Shown one piece after another: positions 21,086 through 32,997 of a stretch of 64,000 bases of DNA; the stretch's first letter is position 1; each line of letters begins with the position of its first letter. The position numbers were made by a program, and so were the translations under genes. The notes under the pieces were generated by a model, which was given only the letters and a program-made list of their open reading frames with translations, did not search any database and was not told where the DNA came from. Location of the stretch: assembly GCA_963693085.1 (NCBI GenBank), contig OY856414.1:262040001-262104000 (forward strand). Reading direction: 5' to 3'. This stretch comes from Alisma plantago-aquatica. Lineage: Eukaryota; Streptophyta; Magnoliopsida; Alismatales; Alismataceae.

Positions 21086-24000
21086 TGTTACAACCCTAAC
21101 TTTTGGGTTCATTTGGTGAGAAATGTAATTTCTCATATTAAAGATATTTGAACAAATAATGATATAATTTTTTTTTAATAAATGGATTTCGTTTACAATA
21201 GCCTTGATGGTTGTTTTGTGGGCTTTATTGGCTATTGGGCCCAATAACAAGGAAAAGACAAAAGGAATTCCATTGTTAATATGAAATGAAGAAAAGAAAG
21301 ATGTAGAAACCTCTAGAAGGCAAAAGAATTTAATCCAAACGTGGATTTTGTGCCTTTTGGGTTCATTGGGTCCCAAGGAGTCCAAAGTTGCAAAGATAAT
21401 GTGATAAGAAAATAAAAGATCAATTAAGTATTTCTTTATTAAGAAAGAAATTGAAAACAATGATAAAATGTGGGAAATAAGTGGAAAGAAGTATAATGGA
21501 GTTATCCTTGATGGAATTTCGTATCCCAAGGATTCCTAATATTAAAATGAGTCCCAATGGAGAAGAAAGAAAGATAAAATACCAAAAATGCAAAATAAGA
21601 GGATAATGTGATACATTATTAATGGTTTTTGTAGCTTTGTTAAAGAAGTGGTATTTTCTACTTAAGGAAAACTTAATTTCGTGATTAATGGATAAAAAGG
21701 CAAGTATAAAAGAGAATAAGTAAAAGGATTTTTGAATTTCTAATTATCCAAGAAATAAGAAATATCAAAGGGATAACTAAGAGAGAGAGAGGAACTTGAT
21801 TCTTCATAAAGGAATTGAATTCCTATTGAAAGAGGGATTGGTTTCTTCATGGGAAAGCATCACAGGGTGTTGCTACACTCCCCTATATAAGGGGTAAGAC
21901 CTTGGGCTGAGTCTAGAAGATCCCACACATTATCTTCTCCTTCTTCAACCTTACATCCGATCTAACCCTAACCAGAGGGGGATGGTGTGATCCCAGGAGC
22001 AATAAGAGTAGTGTGAGGAGTTTGAGACGTTCCTACATCGTCAGGGAGATCCTTGGCAATCATCTGTTTGGCTTCCTACACCTGCACGACGCTGCAGATG
22101 GGATGCAGGTCATCCATGGTGGCAGAGCTGATGAGCTCATTTTCGGCCAACCGGCTACATGCCAGAGACACCCTCACCTGTGAGAGGGCACTGCGGAGGA
22201 GGGGGAAGGAGTTGCGGTGGCTGGCGGGTCCAGATCTGGGAGAAGAACCTGCACCAAGCACAGCTAGGGCAGCGGCAGAGGTGTTGCGTGAGGTTGAAGA
22301 TGAACAGAAGCGTCATTGGACACTTTTGCCCCTCCACGAGCTGAAGAAACTGCTAACTTATCGAGGGCAGAATGGTATTTTCAAAATGTTTCCAAACCCG
22401 CCAACGTTGCATGGAAACGGCTATGTGGCGTTCATGGATTGGTCCAAAAAGGTAATTTTTACAAAAGTCATAGCTAATTAATTGTAGCTTAGATGGATAC
22501 GCATTATATATGAATTTTGATCGAGAGAACTCAAGGAATGCAATAAAAATATATTTGAAGCCTAATTCTTTTTGAAATTCGAAAAGTAGTGTAGTTTATC
22601 AACTTTAATGAATTAAATTTTAAGAAAACCCTATTTAGAGATGAGGAATGCATTTAGTAGGGTTTAATGGATGTTTATAGTTGATATTAACATGTTAATT
22701 GTAAAAAGGTATATTGAGAATCGAAAGGATGAACCTTGCACATAATTGGTTTAATTTAGAGTTTCTTGTACATAAATATGCTTTAATCGGCCTTGAAAAC
22801 CTAATATTAGTAAAAGTGACTCACAATGGCTTTAATTATTCAAAATCATGAATAAAGTTAAGATATGATGTTTCTAAGATATTTTGAGTATAAAAGTCCC
22901 TAATTTTGGATAATACCCTTAATGTAGTAATTAGAGTTTTTCTAATGAATAAAGGAAGAATTAATGACAAATAGAGTTCATATGTGAATTAGACCATAAT
23001 GAACTATGAATTGATGATAAATGAGCATAGTGATCTTGTCGTGGATTAAAAGGATAAAAATGGTAGCTTTAATGTAAAAGAGGCATAATGAACTTAATTG
23101 ATTATTAATCGTGTTATTTCTAAAATTAAGTTTATATGTTGTTAAAAGGTAACCTTAATAACTTTTGTGAAGGATAGATGAGAAATTAGGTTTTAAAAGA
23201 GTAAAATGAAGTAAAACCCCTAACTGCAAAGTAAACCCTAAAAGAGGTAGAAATACTAAAAGGAATAGAAACCTTAAGTAACAAGATGGTTGGAATAGAT
23301 TTTAATAAAAAGGAATTGGTTGTGATTTCAAAATTCTTGTACTTGCTTGATTGGATTTCCCTTCTTGGTTGATTCTATCTCAAATCTTCCTGACAGGTAT
23401 GTGGTTACGCTTATGAATATCTCGAATTAGTTTTTCGAGGTTTTCCGAAGTTTTCCCCGATATCTTGAATTAAATTGTTGGATGAATTTACTTCATGCAA
23501 ACTATAATGTGGATATGACTATCACTTAAGATGTGTGCCTACTAGCTCAGATCCTAGTCCCCTATGTGGATTAATGGTTTGACATAGTACACGAACCATG
23601 CGGGAAGGTTTCCCATCACACGGCTCACCAACTTGAAAAGAAAAACCGCAGGAAGAATTTCCCACTCTACCTATGGGGTAGGTCCATCAGGTCATTGAAT
23701 GACTTAGTACATGGCTACCAATGGGGTAGGTCCATCAAGTCACCTGGAGTCAGGGATTGGGCTACCTTTGGGTAGGGCTATGCGACTCTATAACCCTAAG
23801 TATTGGCTACCTAAGAGGTAGGTCAATGGGGGTAAGGATCTACCATAGAGAGAGGTAGTATCCAAGTCCACTGCAGGGACAACACAGTAGATAGGGGATA
23901 GGTAAGGATTGAGTAGTATTGCTTAAGACATAATCTTGGTTGTTAAATGATAATTGGCTGATTACATTGTTATCATAGTTGCACGATTATTGTTTCTCCC

Positions 24001-24334
24001 ACATACCAACTTTATGCTGACCAACGTTTTGTTTGTCGGCATTTTAGGTACAAGTGAAAAGAACAAACAATAAAGTATCATATGTGGAATTAAATGAGGA
24101 TTAACAATCAAGGAGGATTAGTTAGAATATTCTCTCATATGGATAGAAGATTAGTATTCCCAATTTTTCAAAGGTATGCAAAAAGTTTTAATTTGTACCA
24201 GATTTCAGTATAGTTAGTAGAATTTGATAATTGTTATTGATTATTTGTCGAACCTTTGATCTGGAAATGGGACTAACGGCTCTAACCTCTTGGTCTCCCT
24301 TAATTGGGGGTTACTAGGAGGCGGGGTCGTTACA
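21086..24334 (+). repeat. Tekay element 3' LTR (3249 bp)
   Basis: This parallels 2006-5184 throughout. TATATAA is at 21884-21890. It is 70 bp longer than the 5' LTR, essentially because 80 bases at 23591-23670 replace 8 bases of the 5' LTR. That block is foreign and is listed separately. It ends GGCGGGGTCGTTACA, then TAGCA. Confidence 0.92.
23591..23670 (-). other. Organelle-type group II intron domain V fragment inserted in the LTR
   Basis: On the minus strand the block contains a 34-nt unit with the arrangement of group II intron domain V. A 9-nt 5' arm GAGCCGTGT (with the AGC catalytic triad) is followed by GATGG, the tetraloop GAAA, CCTTC, a two-base bulge CC and a 9-nt 3' arm GCATGGTTC. 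The outer arms pair over all 9 positions if G-U pairs are allowed, and the inner stem pairs at 4 of 5. The remaining bases (minus-strand upstream, rich in TTTTTCTTTTC) would be the end of domain IV or the intron flank. Such introns live in plant mitochondria and plastids. The 5' LTR lacks the block, so it entered after retrotransposition. The source gene is not identified. Confidence 0.75.
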
Positions 24335-24339
24335 TAGCA
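24335..24339. repeat. Target site duplication TAGCA, right copy (Tekay element)
   Basis: This matches 2001-2005 exactly and lies directly after the terminal TTACA of the 3' LTR. Removing the element and one TAGCA rejoins the two halves of the older solo LTR. Confidence 0.93.
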
Positions 24340-26307
24340 GGTCGCGAGGTTGAAGGTGAATAGAGAGAAAAGTCCCTCTTACCCCTAGCGCGCGAGAAGG
24401 AGAGCAGGGAAAAAAAGGGTAAAATGTCGGATCGAAGACTCTGTTTGCTAGAAAAGAAAATAGGAAGGACACATGGCGCTCTTCCATTGGCCAAGAGGTA
24501 GATAATTTACAAAATTCGTAGTTAATTATTGGTAGTCCCGATGGAAATGTATAATACATGAATATTGCTCAGAAAAATTAGAGGAATCCACTAAAAATAG
24601 TTTTAGAAGAAAATTCCTCTTGCAATTTAAAAAGTAATGGAAGTTACCAACTTTAATGTTTCAATGATTAAGAAACCCTATTTCGAGATGATTGATGTAT
24701 TTAGTAGGGTTTAATGGATGATTAAAGTTGATATTAACCTATTAATTATAAAAAGGTACATTAAGAACAAAAAGGATGAACTTTGCACGTAATTGGTTTA
24801 AGTTAGAATTTCATGTGCATGAATGAGATTTAGTGGGCCTTGAAACCCTAAAGTTAGTAATTGTGACTCTTAATAGCTTTAATTGTTCAAATTCATGATT
24901 AAAGTTGAGATGTGATAATTCTAAGCTTTTTGAGTATAAAAGTTCCTAATTGTGGATAAATACCCTTAATATGGTGATTAGGGTTTTCTAATGAATAAGA
25001 GTGGAACTAGTGTTGAATGGAGTTCATGAAAAGTTGTTATTTTGAAAGGAACCAAAGATGATAATTAGGCCAAATAATATTGTCATAAATTAAAAGGACA
25101 AAAATGGTAGCTTTAATGGAAAAGAGGCATAATAGACTTAATGACAATTAATGGTGCCTTTAATCTGAAAGTAAGATTATATGTTGTTAAAATATAACCT
25201 TAATATCTTTTGTGAAGAATAGATGAGATAATTAGGGTTTGTGAGTAATTGTATAAAATTAGGGTTTAAAATAGTATAAATGAAAGGAAACCCTAATTGC
25301 AATGGAAACCCTAAAAGTGGACTAGAAACCCTAGGAAGCGAGCTAGATTTAATAGATATTGATGGCATGATCAATAATAGAAAATTTGATGCATATTTTA
25401 GGATCAAATTGTGTGTGCTTGCTTGGTTTCTTAATTGGTTGAATTATTTCTACACTCAAGTCAGCCTGACAGGTATGTGGTTAATTATGGTTAATTGCAT
25501 TATTTTCCCGAAGAGTTTCCCGAATGATTCATCACATTGAATGCAACTTAGCAGTTTGTATGTTCATACTTGCAAATCATAAAGTCACTATGATTATCAC
25601 ATTAATAGTAGAAGTATGTATTCTCGCATCTACATGCCACCCTGATGGATGATGCCAAAGGTCAGGCCCAGGAGGGTAGATCAATGGGAACCATGAGTGG
25701 TGACCCCAGACACCAAGCTCGGGATTGAGAAGGTGGTCTTTATAGAATGACTAACGGGCACTATGAAGGGTGACCCCAGGCACCAAGCTTAGGATTGAGA
25801 AGGTGGCCTTAAGTCATTAGCAAAAGAAACCCTAAGGTAGGTATGTCAGGGTTAGGGCAAAAGTGGTGGAGAATGTCATACAAAAAGTGTAAATTGGCTT
25901 GCTAATTAACTTGATTGTGATAATTACATTGTTAGCCATATTTGTAAAATTTTGATTGTCTCCACATACCAGCATATTTCGATATGCTGATCGACGTTTT
26001 GTTTGTCGGCATTTTAGGTGCAAGATTGAAAAGGACAAATAGTAAAGTGGCATATGTGGAATTAAATAAGAACTAAAGTACAAAGGAGGATTAGTTAGAA
26101 TAGACTCCAGATGTTGATAGAAGTAGACATCCAAGTTTTAAAAAAGGTATGCAAAGTTTTATTTCATTACAGCCTTTCAGTTTAGTTGGTAGAATTTGAT
26201 AATTGTTATTGATTATTTGTCGAACCTTTGATCTTGTTAATTGGGATAATGGCTCCGACCTCTTGGTCTCCCTTGATTGGGGGTTACCGAGAGGCGGGGT
26301 CCTTACA
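24340..26307 (+). mobile_element. Tekay-like solo LTR, 3' part
   Basis: This continues the solo LTR after the 22.3-kb Tekay insertion and its second TAGCA (24335-24339). Its sequence runs parallel to 3370-5184: it has the same 'ACAAAATTCGTAGTTAATTA' segment, the same repeated 'AAACCCTA' blocks, the same 'GTTTGTCGGCATTTTAGGT' segment, and the same end of the type GGCGGGGTC-TTACA (26293-26307). It is much more diverged from the two Tekay LTRs than they are from each other, so it is an older or sister family member. ATAAC follows at 26308. Confidence 0.8.
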
Positions 26308-26312
26308 ATAAC

Positions 26313-27549
26313 CTTCATGGATGGCCAAGTTCAAGACCTACATGTAGGGGAAGGACTCCAAAGCAGCCGTGCTACCATGGAATGGACGTTTTGGGACATG
26401 CCTCAAGCAGCAGAACCTTCAAATATTCACCCAGTTGGCTAGAACGGCCATTCTAGCCAAAACGGTTGGCTATCAACTCCCAGCACGGTCGTGCTACCAG
26501 CCCTAAAAACTCAAAATTCCCATGTTCATTCCATTTTCCCACCACAGGAGTTCCCATCCACCACATATGTGCTACCTACTTCCTACCACATCCGTGCTAC
26601 TCACATTTATGCCTAATTTTCTGCGCCGTTCTACCCATTTTACCCCCACTTAACCTAATGCTTCCCACCACCTATATATACTTGGGTAGAGGTTGTAGCA
26701 TGAGGTTGGCCATCCCTAGCTACCTTCTACCACCTCCTAGATCCCCATTTTTACATTCCACCCATTCCACTTCATTTCTACCTCCATTTTACTCCATTTC
26801 ACCATTTCCACCACAAAAACCCTAGTTTCATAGTGTCTTGACCCTATTCCACCATCATTCCATGCCCCTTGCACCAGGGAGGAAGTAGAAGGACATCTTG
26901 TAGTAGCTAAAGAGGAGGATTTCTCCATCTACACCGAGCTCCATGGCTTCTTCTACCTCTTCTCCATTCTTTTTGTATTTTTCATTTCCATGAGTAGTTA
27001 GGCCCCTTGGGTGGGCTGTTTGGGTCAAAAATGTTACTTTGATACCATGTTGGGGGAAAATGATGCGTAAACAATATAATTTCATTTTCTATGATTATGT
27101 TCTATTTCTATCTCACTCTACATGAATTGATTGTTGGTTTGTTCTTGAAATCACATAGGAAAATGACTTATATGTGTGAATTTTGGGATTTGCTCCTAGG
27201 TCTGATTCTTGGATCCCTATCTGGCCATCCATCCTCCTACATAATAATCAATTCTCTTAACCCTAGTTGAGATATCTAAGTAGCTGGTTTTAGATGAATT
27301 TGGTGTGCTTAGCGTGGACCTTTCTCAAGGTTAGAATGTGGGTGATGGGAGGCCTAAAACCTCACTTCCACTCCCATTACTAACCTCATCCCCTAATCAT
27401 CCTAAGATCATCTTAATTAGAAACCTAGGCTTCTTTAGACTCTAACTGAATTGCACCTAAAACCTAACCCAATTGAGCCTCGCAAGGGTAGTACGGAGTG
27501 CTAGGGACTATTTCTCCTATTCATAACCTAGAATATCCATGGCCAGTTA
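26313..27549 (+). mobile_element. Athila/Tat-type LTR, piece 2 of 3
   Basis: This resumes the base-layer LTR after ATAAC (26308-26312). It has a promoter-like 'CACCTATATATACTTGG' near 26670. After the TATA comes 'TTTTTGTATTTTTCATTTCCATGAGTAG', laid out like the Athila-like LTR at 7800-7830. The end at 27547-27549 is TTA, the Harbinger target duplication. Open frames here are short and have no recognisable motif. Confidence 0.5.
27547..27549. repeat. Target site duplication TTA, left copy (Harbinger)
   Basis: TTA directly precedes GGGCTGGTTTGG and is repeated at 41613-41615. TTA/TAA three-base duplications are diagnostic of PIF/Harbinger transposons. Confidence 0.8.
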
Positions 27550-27959
27550 GGGCTGGTTTGGTTTGTTGGATATAGATGGATTGGATTGCATTTTTAACTC
27601 CAGCAGGACAAAGTTTATATTTGGTTTGTAGGAGCCGTAAAAATATAAAAATCCAGGACATTTCAGTATACAGTATGTGCGGGATTAGGGCTTCCATTTC
27701 AAAAGTGTGGGATGTCGCAATCCCAGGGATCGAGCGAATGCCGCTGGCCTCCCGAATCCCACCCTCGACTCTCTCTCTCTCTCTCTTGGCTGCCTGCGAG
27801 ACCCACGACCCCTAGCTCAATTCTCCTCCATCACTTCCTACTCCAATCACCAGCACCGCCACCAGCCCCAATCTTCTTTGCACGCCATCAATGCCACCTA
27901 CCTCGAGTTGCTCTGCGCCACCATCCCCGACCCTTTTCTATGCGGCATCCTTTACTCCC

Positions 27960-28122
27960 TGCTCTGAACGCTAGCAGCGCCACCTGCGACGAGGTGCTCC
28001 AAATCCAAATGCTAGTAGCGCCGCCTGCGATGAGCTGCTCTGAATCCGAATGTTGGCAGCGCCACCTGTGACAAGCTGCTCTGAATCTAAATGCCAATAG
28101 CGCCGCCTGCAACGAGATACTC
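27960..28122 (+). repeat. 41-bp minisatellite (about 4 units) in the Harbinger 5' region
   Basis: Units of the form TGCTC(T/C)(G/A)AAT...TAGCGCC(G/A)CCTGC(G/A) with a 41-bp period start near 27960, 27995, 28036 and 28077. The first is shortened, and a fifth degenerate piece follows. The tract is GC-rich in an AT-rich surrounding. Open frames over it are repeat by-products. Confidence 0.75.
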
Positions 28123-29029
28123 CGAACACCAGCATCGCGTCAGCACCGAGCTACGTTGCACGCCAGCAACACCGCCTACCTCGAGCTGCTCCATGCACCA
28201 ACATGATCCCGATCTACTCACAATAGTGTCAGCAGAGTAGATCTCACCATTGCTGCAGTGTTGAGGTGACTCTTCCCCCTTTTCCAGTTCAGATTTCCAA
28301 CTGATTCGATGTTCATCTTTCCCCAATTCACCTTTTCCTCCTCTCTTTTGCCCCTTCACTTTTCCAGTTAGGATTTCCAACTAAAGTCCTTTCTCCCCCT
28401 TTTGTATGCAGAGATCGACTTGGGTGACCCATACTATTCTCTGTGGTTATACAGTTTGGAAGGAGGATATAGCTATCTCTGGTATCCCTATTGTGCCGTA
28501 GATAATAATCTCCTATGTTCTTAGCCTTTGTTCTTTTCTTATTGCATTGTCATTTTCTTACGCCTCCTGTAACTCCTACCTTACTGATTTAACATGGGCT
28601 TTTTTATTAACCATTTGCTCTGAGATTGGGAACGATCATGGATTTTTTTTCTTGTTACTGGATATGATATAAGTACTTAAATGTTACTTTCAGTTCTGCA
28701 ATCGATTCCATTTCTCTTTATCTCGTATTGTTTATAAATGATTGTTAATGACCTCCACAGTACAAACAATAATATTGTTCATCCATCTCTTTTGTTAGAT
28801 GGATACATGTTGATATATGTATTGGGGAACTGCTAATTTTGATGTTGTAACTGTTTCAACTCTTTCTACTGCATATCACTTTTCATTGCAAAAACCTATT
28901 ATACATGTATATATTTTAAACGTATCCTCCCCTAAAATGTAGATGGATCTTATAGTTCAGAGGAAACATATGATTTGTGTTATTTTTGCAATGATAGTAG
29001 TGGTTGATGTACTTTAAAGACAAGCAAGG
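28123..29029 (+). mobile_element. Harbinger 5' region upstream of the transposase
   Basis: This is untranslated. It moves from GC-rich repeat remains to AT-rich sequence. No exon with a recognisable motif was seen. It may contain the promoter and leader intron of the transposase. Confidence 0.4.
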
Positions 29030-30184
29030 ATGAGGAGAAGTAAAGTTATGGCTCCTTATGTCAATCGAGACCCTCATAGGGAACGATATCTACTTTCTAC
29101 CATTGAGTCAACCGATGAGAAATGTAAGGACATGACAAGAATGAGTCGGGCACCCTTTTTCCACCTTTGCAATATACTGAAGTCTAAAGGTTTTCTAACT
29201 AATACTGCATGGACCACGGTAGAGGAGAAATTGGTCATGTTTCTACACACTGTTGGCCATAGTGTATGGAATCATTTTTTCTAGCACAACTTCATCTGAT
29301 TAGGAGAAACTGTGAGCCGCTATTTCAATGTTGTGCTGAAGGCAATTGGTTCCTTAAAGGATGAATACATACTCCCCCTTCAAGTTCCATGCTAATAGAA
29401 ATCATATCAAATAAGCGTTATTGGCCATGGTTTAAGGTATGGTTTATATTCATGATTAAAGTGGTATTGTTGTATTGATGGGATACATGAAATTTTTAGT
29501 TATACATATGGTGTATCTTTGTTAAGGATTGTGTGGGAGCTATTGATGGGACACACGTTCGTGCTTCCAACTTACCGGTTGAACTTAAGGGTAGCTTTTG
29601 GGACCAAAAAGAGTACCCTACTCAGAATGTGCTCGCTATAGTGAACTTTGATCTCACATTCTCATATGTTTTAGTGGGTTGGGAAGGATCTGCCCATGAT
29701 GCAAAAGTCTTAAAAAGTGCATTAGAGAGAGAGAATGGCTTAGTGATTCCTGAAGGTGAGAGATGCAATTATTGTATTGAAATAAGTTAGTAGTGATTTA
29801 ACTTCCTTATAATAATTTATTGTAGGAAAATACTATCTTGCATATGCGGGTTATACAACAAAATATGGGTTCATTGCACCCTATCAGAATGCGAGGTATC
29901 ATTTGAATGAGTTTGGAAATGATAATCTGTCTACGAATATGAGTGAGTTGTTCAATCTACGTCATTCATCTCTTCGATCAATAGTGGAGCGAGCCTTCGG
30001 TCTCCTAAAAGGTCGATTTGGACTCTTGGATACCAAGACTCAGTTTCCTTTCAAGATACAAGTTGATTTAGTTCTAGTGTGCTGCATTTTGCATAATTTC
30101 ATAGCACACAATGACCCAGAGGATGACATGTTTAGGGAAGCACGTGTGGATGATAGTGCACAATCAAGAAGAAGAACTCAATGA
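29030..30184 (+). pseudogene. PIF/Harbinger DDE transposase, three exons, inactivated
   Basis: The exons are about 29030-29436, 29527-29755 and 29826-30184, with GT-AG introns of 90 and 70 bp at places where the protein text continues smoothly ('RYWPWFK' to 'DCVGAIDGTH', and 'PEG' to 'KYYLAYAGY'). Exon 1 has the N-terminal helical domain ('GETVSRYFNVVLKAIG'). The catalytic triad is Asp in 'GAIDGTH', Asp in 'SAHDAKVL' and Glu in 'IVERAFGLLKGRF'. It would cut and rejoin the transposon ends at TTA sites. In exon 1, TAG at 29282 and an in-frame TGA 15 bases later, plus a one-base frameshift near 29390, destroy the frame. Exons 2 and 3 are open. The upstream start is uncertain. Confidence 0.85.
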
Positions 30185-30350
30185 TAAAATCTATCAAAGG
30201 GTTATGAGCTTGGAACCAACTCTAAGTCAAGAGGGATTCACTGAAGATCATTTTCTGAGTGCATACGGATTCCTTTCTATGAATCCAGGAGATTCCAGAG
30301 TCTTCATGCGTGGCAGTGATAATTATTGCTCAAGATGGCTCAAGAAGTTC
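30185..30350 (+). mobile_element. Harbinger sequence between transposase stop and copia insertion
   Basis: This is a short open stretch in another frame without known motifs. It ends in AGTTC (30346-30350), the copia target duplication. Confidence 0.5.
30346..30350. repeat. Target site duplication AGTTC, left copy (copia)
   Basis: AGTTC is found exactly at 39591-39595 on the other side of the element. Confidence 0.92.
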
Positions 30351-32553
30351 TGTTGGGTTTTATGGGAGGCAGAAAAGCAACGGAAACAAAAACAATTCTC
30401 ACAAAACCCAGAACAAAAGGAATCGTGTCAACGTCTATACAATAGGAAAGATGGTTTGTGAAATCATACCTTATCCCGAGGCTTGCTCGGTGACAGTATC
30501 TCGCGCCTTGCGCGGTCTTCACCTCCGGTCTTGGACGGTGTATGTGCAGCTCCTGGTCACACCGGGACTGAAGACTCCTGGTCTCATCGGGACTGTGGGG
30601 ATTGACAGTTGTCCTCCGAGCGACAGAGGTCTCCCGCCTCTGCAGTCATCCACACGGACTGCCTGGAACTCCGATCCCCTTATTCTACATGGAATCGGAA
30701 GGAGTCGCACCCTCCTGTCAGCGTACTAGTCGCCAACACACTCTCCTACCACCAGTCGCTTTCTACAGTTGTCTTTCCCTTATTGTGCCTCCCTTATCGG
30801 GTAGCACTTGCCCGGGCTCTCTCGGTTACCAAAACCAGAGAGAATGACAACTTTGCAAAGCAACTGGTTTGCACTAAGTCGTACTTTGAGAAGCCCCCAA
30901 TACCCATATATATATATGTGGGTCATGGGACAGGGTTCTCTATCCCGGGCAATATGGGACTAAAGCAGGAGTAGAAAGGTTCGAGATTTTCCACAAAAAA
31001 ATCAACTCGCAACCTGAACCGATCATTTCACAACTGAAACGGTCGGTTGGGGACCTGAACCGGTCAGTTCACTTCTGAACCGGTCGGTTCGTGATCCTGA
31101 TCAGTTCCCGATTGACTTTTCTTCTTTTATTTCAAATTGGTATCGAATACTAATCCTTGTTCCAATCAAACTGGGAAAGTGAAATGAAAGGAAGTTTCTC
31201 ACCAATCCTACTTTCCCAACTTGCTCGGTTGCATCAGTTGAACCGATCGTTTCAACACTTAAAGCAATCGTTTCACCCTGACCATGAGCCAATTGACTCA
31301 CCACCTGAGCCGATCGGTTCACCAAGTTGAGATGATCGGTTCATCACATGAGCCGATCGGTTGGAAGTGCAGATTGTGCAGAATCAGTTAATTGTAGTTT
31401 CAATCAATCGGATACTCTAATCAATCAGGTCCAACACCTTCAACACTATGATATTTGAGCTATCAATTAATTGAGTGTTTAATTGAACTACTAAACTCCT
31501 TTAGTAATCAATCTAAACATTGTTGTGGAAAAAACTCCTATTCCAGGTTAAATCCTATGTGTGTGACCCTACAGGTCCATTTCACGTTGGCAGTGAAAGT
31601 CCATAACATTTATGACTTCACAAGAAAAGAGTGGTGCCTAGTCACACATTAGTGCTACCCAAGTGAAATAGAAAGTTGAGGAACAACTTTCAATCCTACA
31701 ATTTGTGAATGGTGTTATAGTGAATGTATAATTCCTTTGTCACTGATATCCTGAATGAACTCGAGGCATGGAACAGTCATCCTGTCAACATTCATTCATT
31801 TCCTTGATCTCAGAGCAGACTGGGTGAGATGTGTGTGACATCAATATCACATATTGATTCACACGTGCATGTGCATGCCTTTCTCAATCCTACTCATCAA
31901 GTGGCCAAGGACATCAAACTCCCTCAGGAGAGAAAAATCCCATATCTATCACTCACCCCTCAAAAGCCCCATGTGTCAAAGCCACCCAATCATCACCTTT
32001 ATAACAACCCATGTTTTAGGACTACGTTTGATGATGTCAAAGTGTACCCAACGACATGTGTTGAGTGTAGTGATTTCAGGTCTAAGAATCACACTCACCA
32101 CTATCATTGTGAGAGTTGGCTGTGACTACCATGTCATGGTTCCATGTGTCACTCTCATGGTGGGTCTGTCTGGTACCTTGTTCTCTGACAAGTACCTATG
32201 TGCTTGGTTTGATATCACTATATCATGACTAATGAGATTCTGTCATCAACCAACACATAATCTAGTCTTCAGTGTTATTGATGTCTATGATTATTTCCAC
32301 AATAACAACTGACTAGGGACTAAACAAGAATGTATACTCTTAACATCTGTATGATCTCATCGTTTAGGTCATGAACCTAAAAGCATACGTCATTGAGTAA
32401 AACCATTCTTTAGACATCTATCATGTTACACCATCATCTCATAAACAATTTAAACATATAGATCAGAAATTGCCTTTATTATTATTCAAATCATTTACAA
32501 AGTATCCCATTACAATCATCATATGACTTGCTCTATGGTCATATATACCAACA
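30351..32553 (-). repeat. Copia 3' LTR (minus strand, 2203 bp)
   Basis: This runs parallel to 37348-39590. The TATA-type run is at 30907-30917. The palindrome clusters are at about 31015-31098 and 31238-31362, the first being one unit shorter. The outer end CCCAACA abuts AGTTC. Confidence 0.92.
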
Positions 32554-32555
32554 GA

Positions 32556-32567
32556 CTCCCACTTGCA
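32556..32567 (-). promoter_or_regulatory. Copia polypurine tract
   Basis: Read on the minus strand, GCAAGTGGGAGTC immediately precedes the 3' LTR start TGTTGGTAT. It directly follows the RNase H stop region. Confidence 0.75.
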
Positions 32568-32568
32568 C

Positions 32569-32964
32569 TTAGAGCCATTCACCAAGGTACCTCAGTCCTT
32601 GTGACCTAGCATGACCATCATGCTTCTGCTGAGAAAGGGCCTTAGTTAGTGGATCAGCTATGTTGTCTTCAGTTGGTACTTTGCAAATCTTCACATCTCC
32701 TCGATGTACGATCTCTCGTATGAGATGGAAGAGCCGCAATATGTGATTGGACCGCTGATGTGATCTGGGTTCCTTAGTTTGTGCAATAGCTCCATTATTG
32801 TCACAATAAAGCTCAATTGCATCACAGCTACTGGGAACTACACCAAGTTCAGAAATGAACTTCTGGATCCACACAGCCTCCTTTGTTGCATGTGAAGCAG
32901 CAATATACTCGGCCTCTGTAGTAGAATCGGAAATTGTTTCTTGCTTGGAACTCTTCCAGCTCAC
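32569..32964 (-). pseudogene. Copia RNase H
   Basis: This has 'SWKSSKQETISDSTTEAEYIAASHATKEAVW' in two overlapping motifs, and 'LYCDNNGAIAQTK' and 'DNIADPLTKALSQ' further on, the standard copia RNase H text with its Asp and Glu residues. It is in the same frame as RT but cut off from it by a TAG just upstream, readable as a former CAG. It degrades the RNA strand during reverse transcription. The frame ends at 32569 beside the polypurine tract. Confidence 0.9.
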
Positions 32965-32997
32965 AGCTCCATTATTAAAGCAAAATACAAATCCTGA

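Larger units (their letters stand above)
2006..24334 (+). mobile_element. Tekay/Del-type chromovirus (Ty3-gypsy), complete but dead, 22.3 kb including a nested insertion
   Basis: Two long LTRs (TGTTACAACC...TTACA) are bounded by TAGCA duplications. A primer binding site TGGTATCAGAGC follows the 5' LTR and a purine tract precedes the 3' LTR. Excluding the Athila-like element at 6734-18276 it is about 10.8 kb. The internal domain is heavily decayed. The only recognisable coding remains are integrase and chromodomain (20051-21052), which place it in the Tekay/Del chromoviruses. It inserted into an older relative's solo LTR and later received the Athila-like element in its own 5' internal part. 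Confidence 0.9.

Noticed and set aside
26466..26825. 119-codon frame rich in Pro, His and Ser.
   Set aside because: It spans the LTR TATA box and pyrimidine-rich leader. It has no domain, and codon use looks random.
27712..28112. Overlapping frames on both strands in the GC-rich tract.
   Set aside because: They are by-products of the 41-bp minisatellite.
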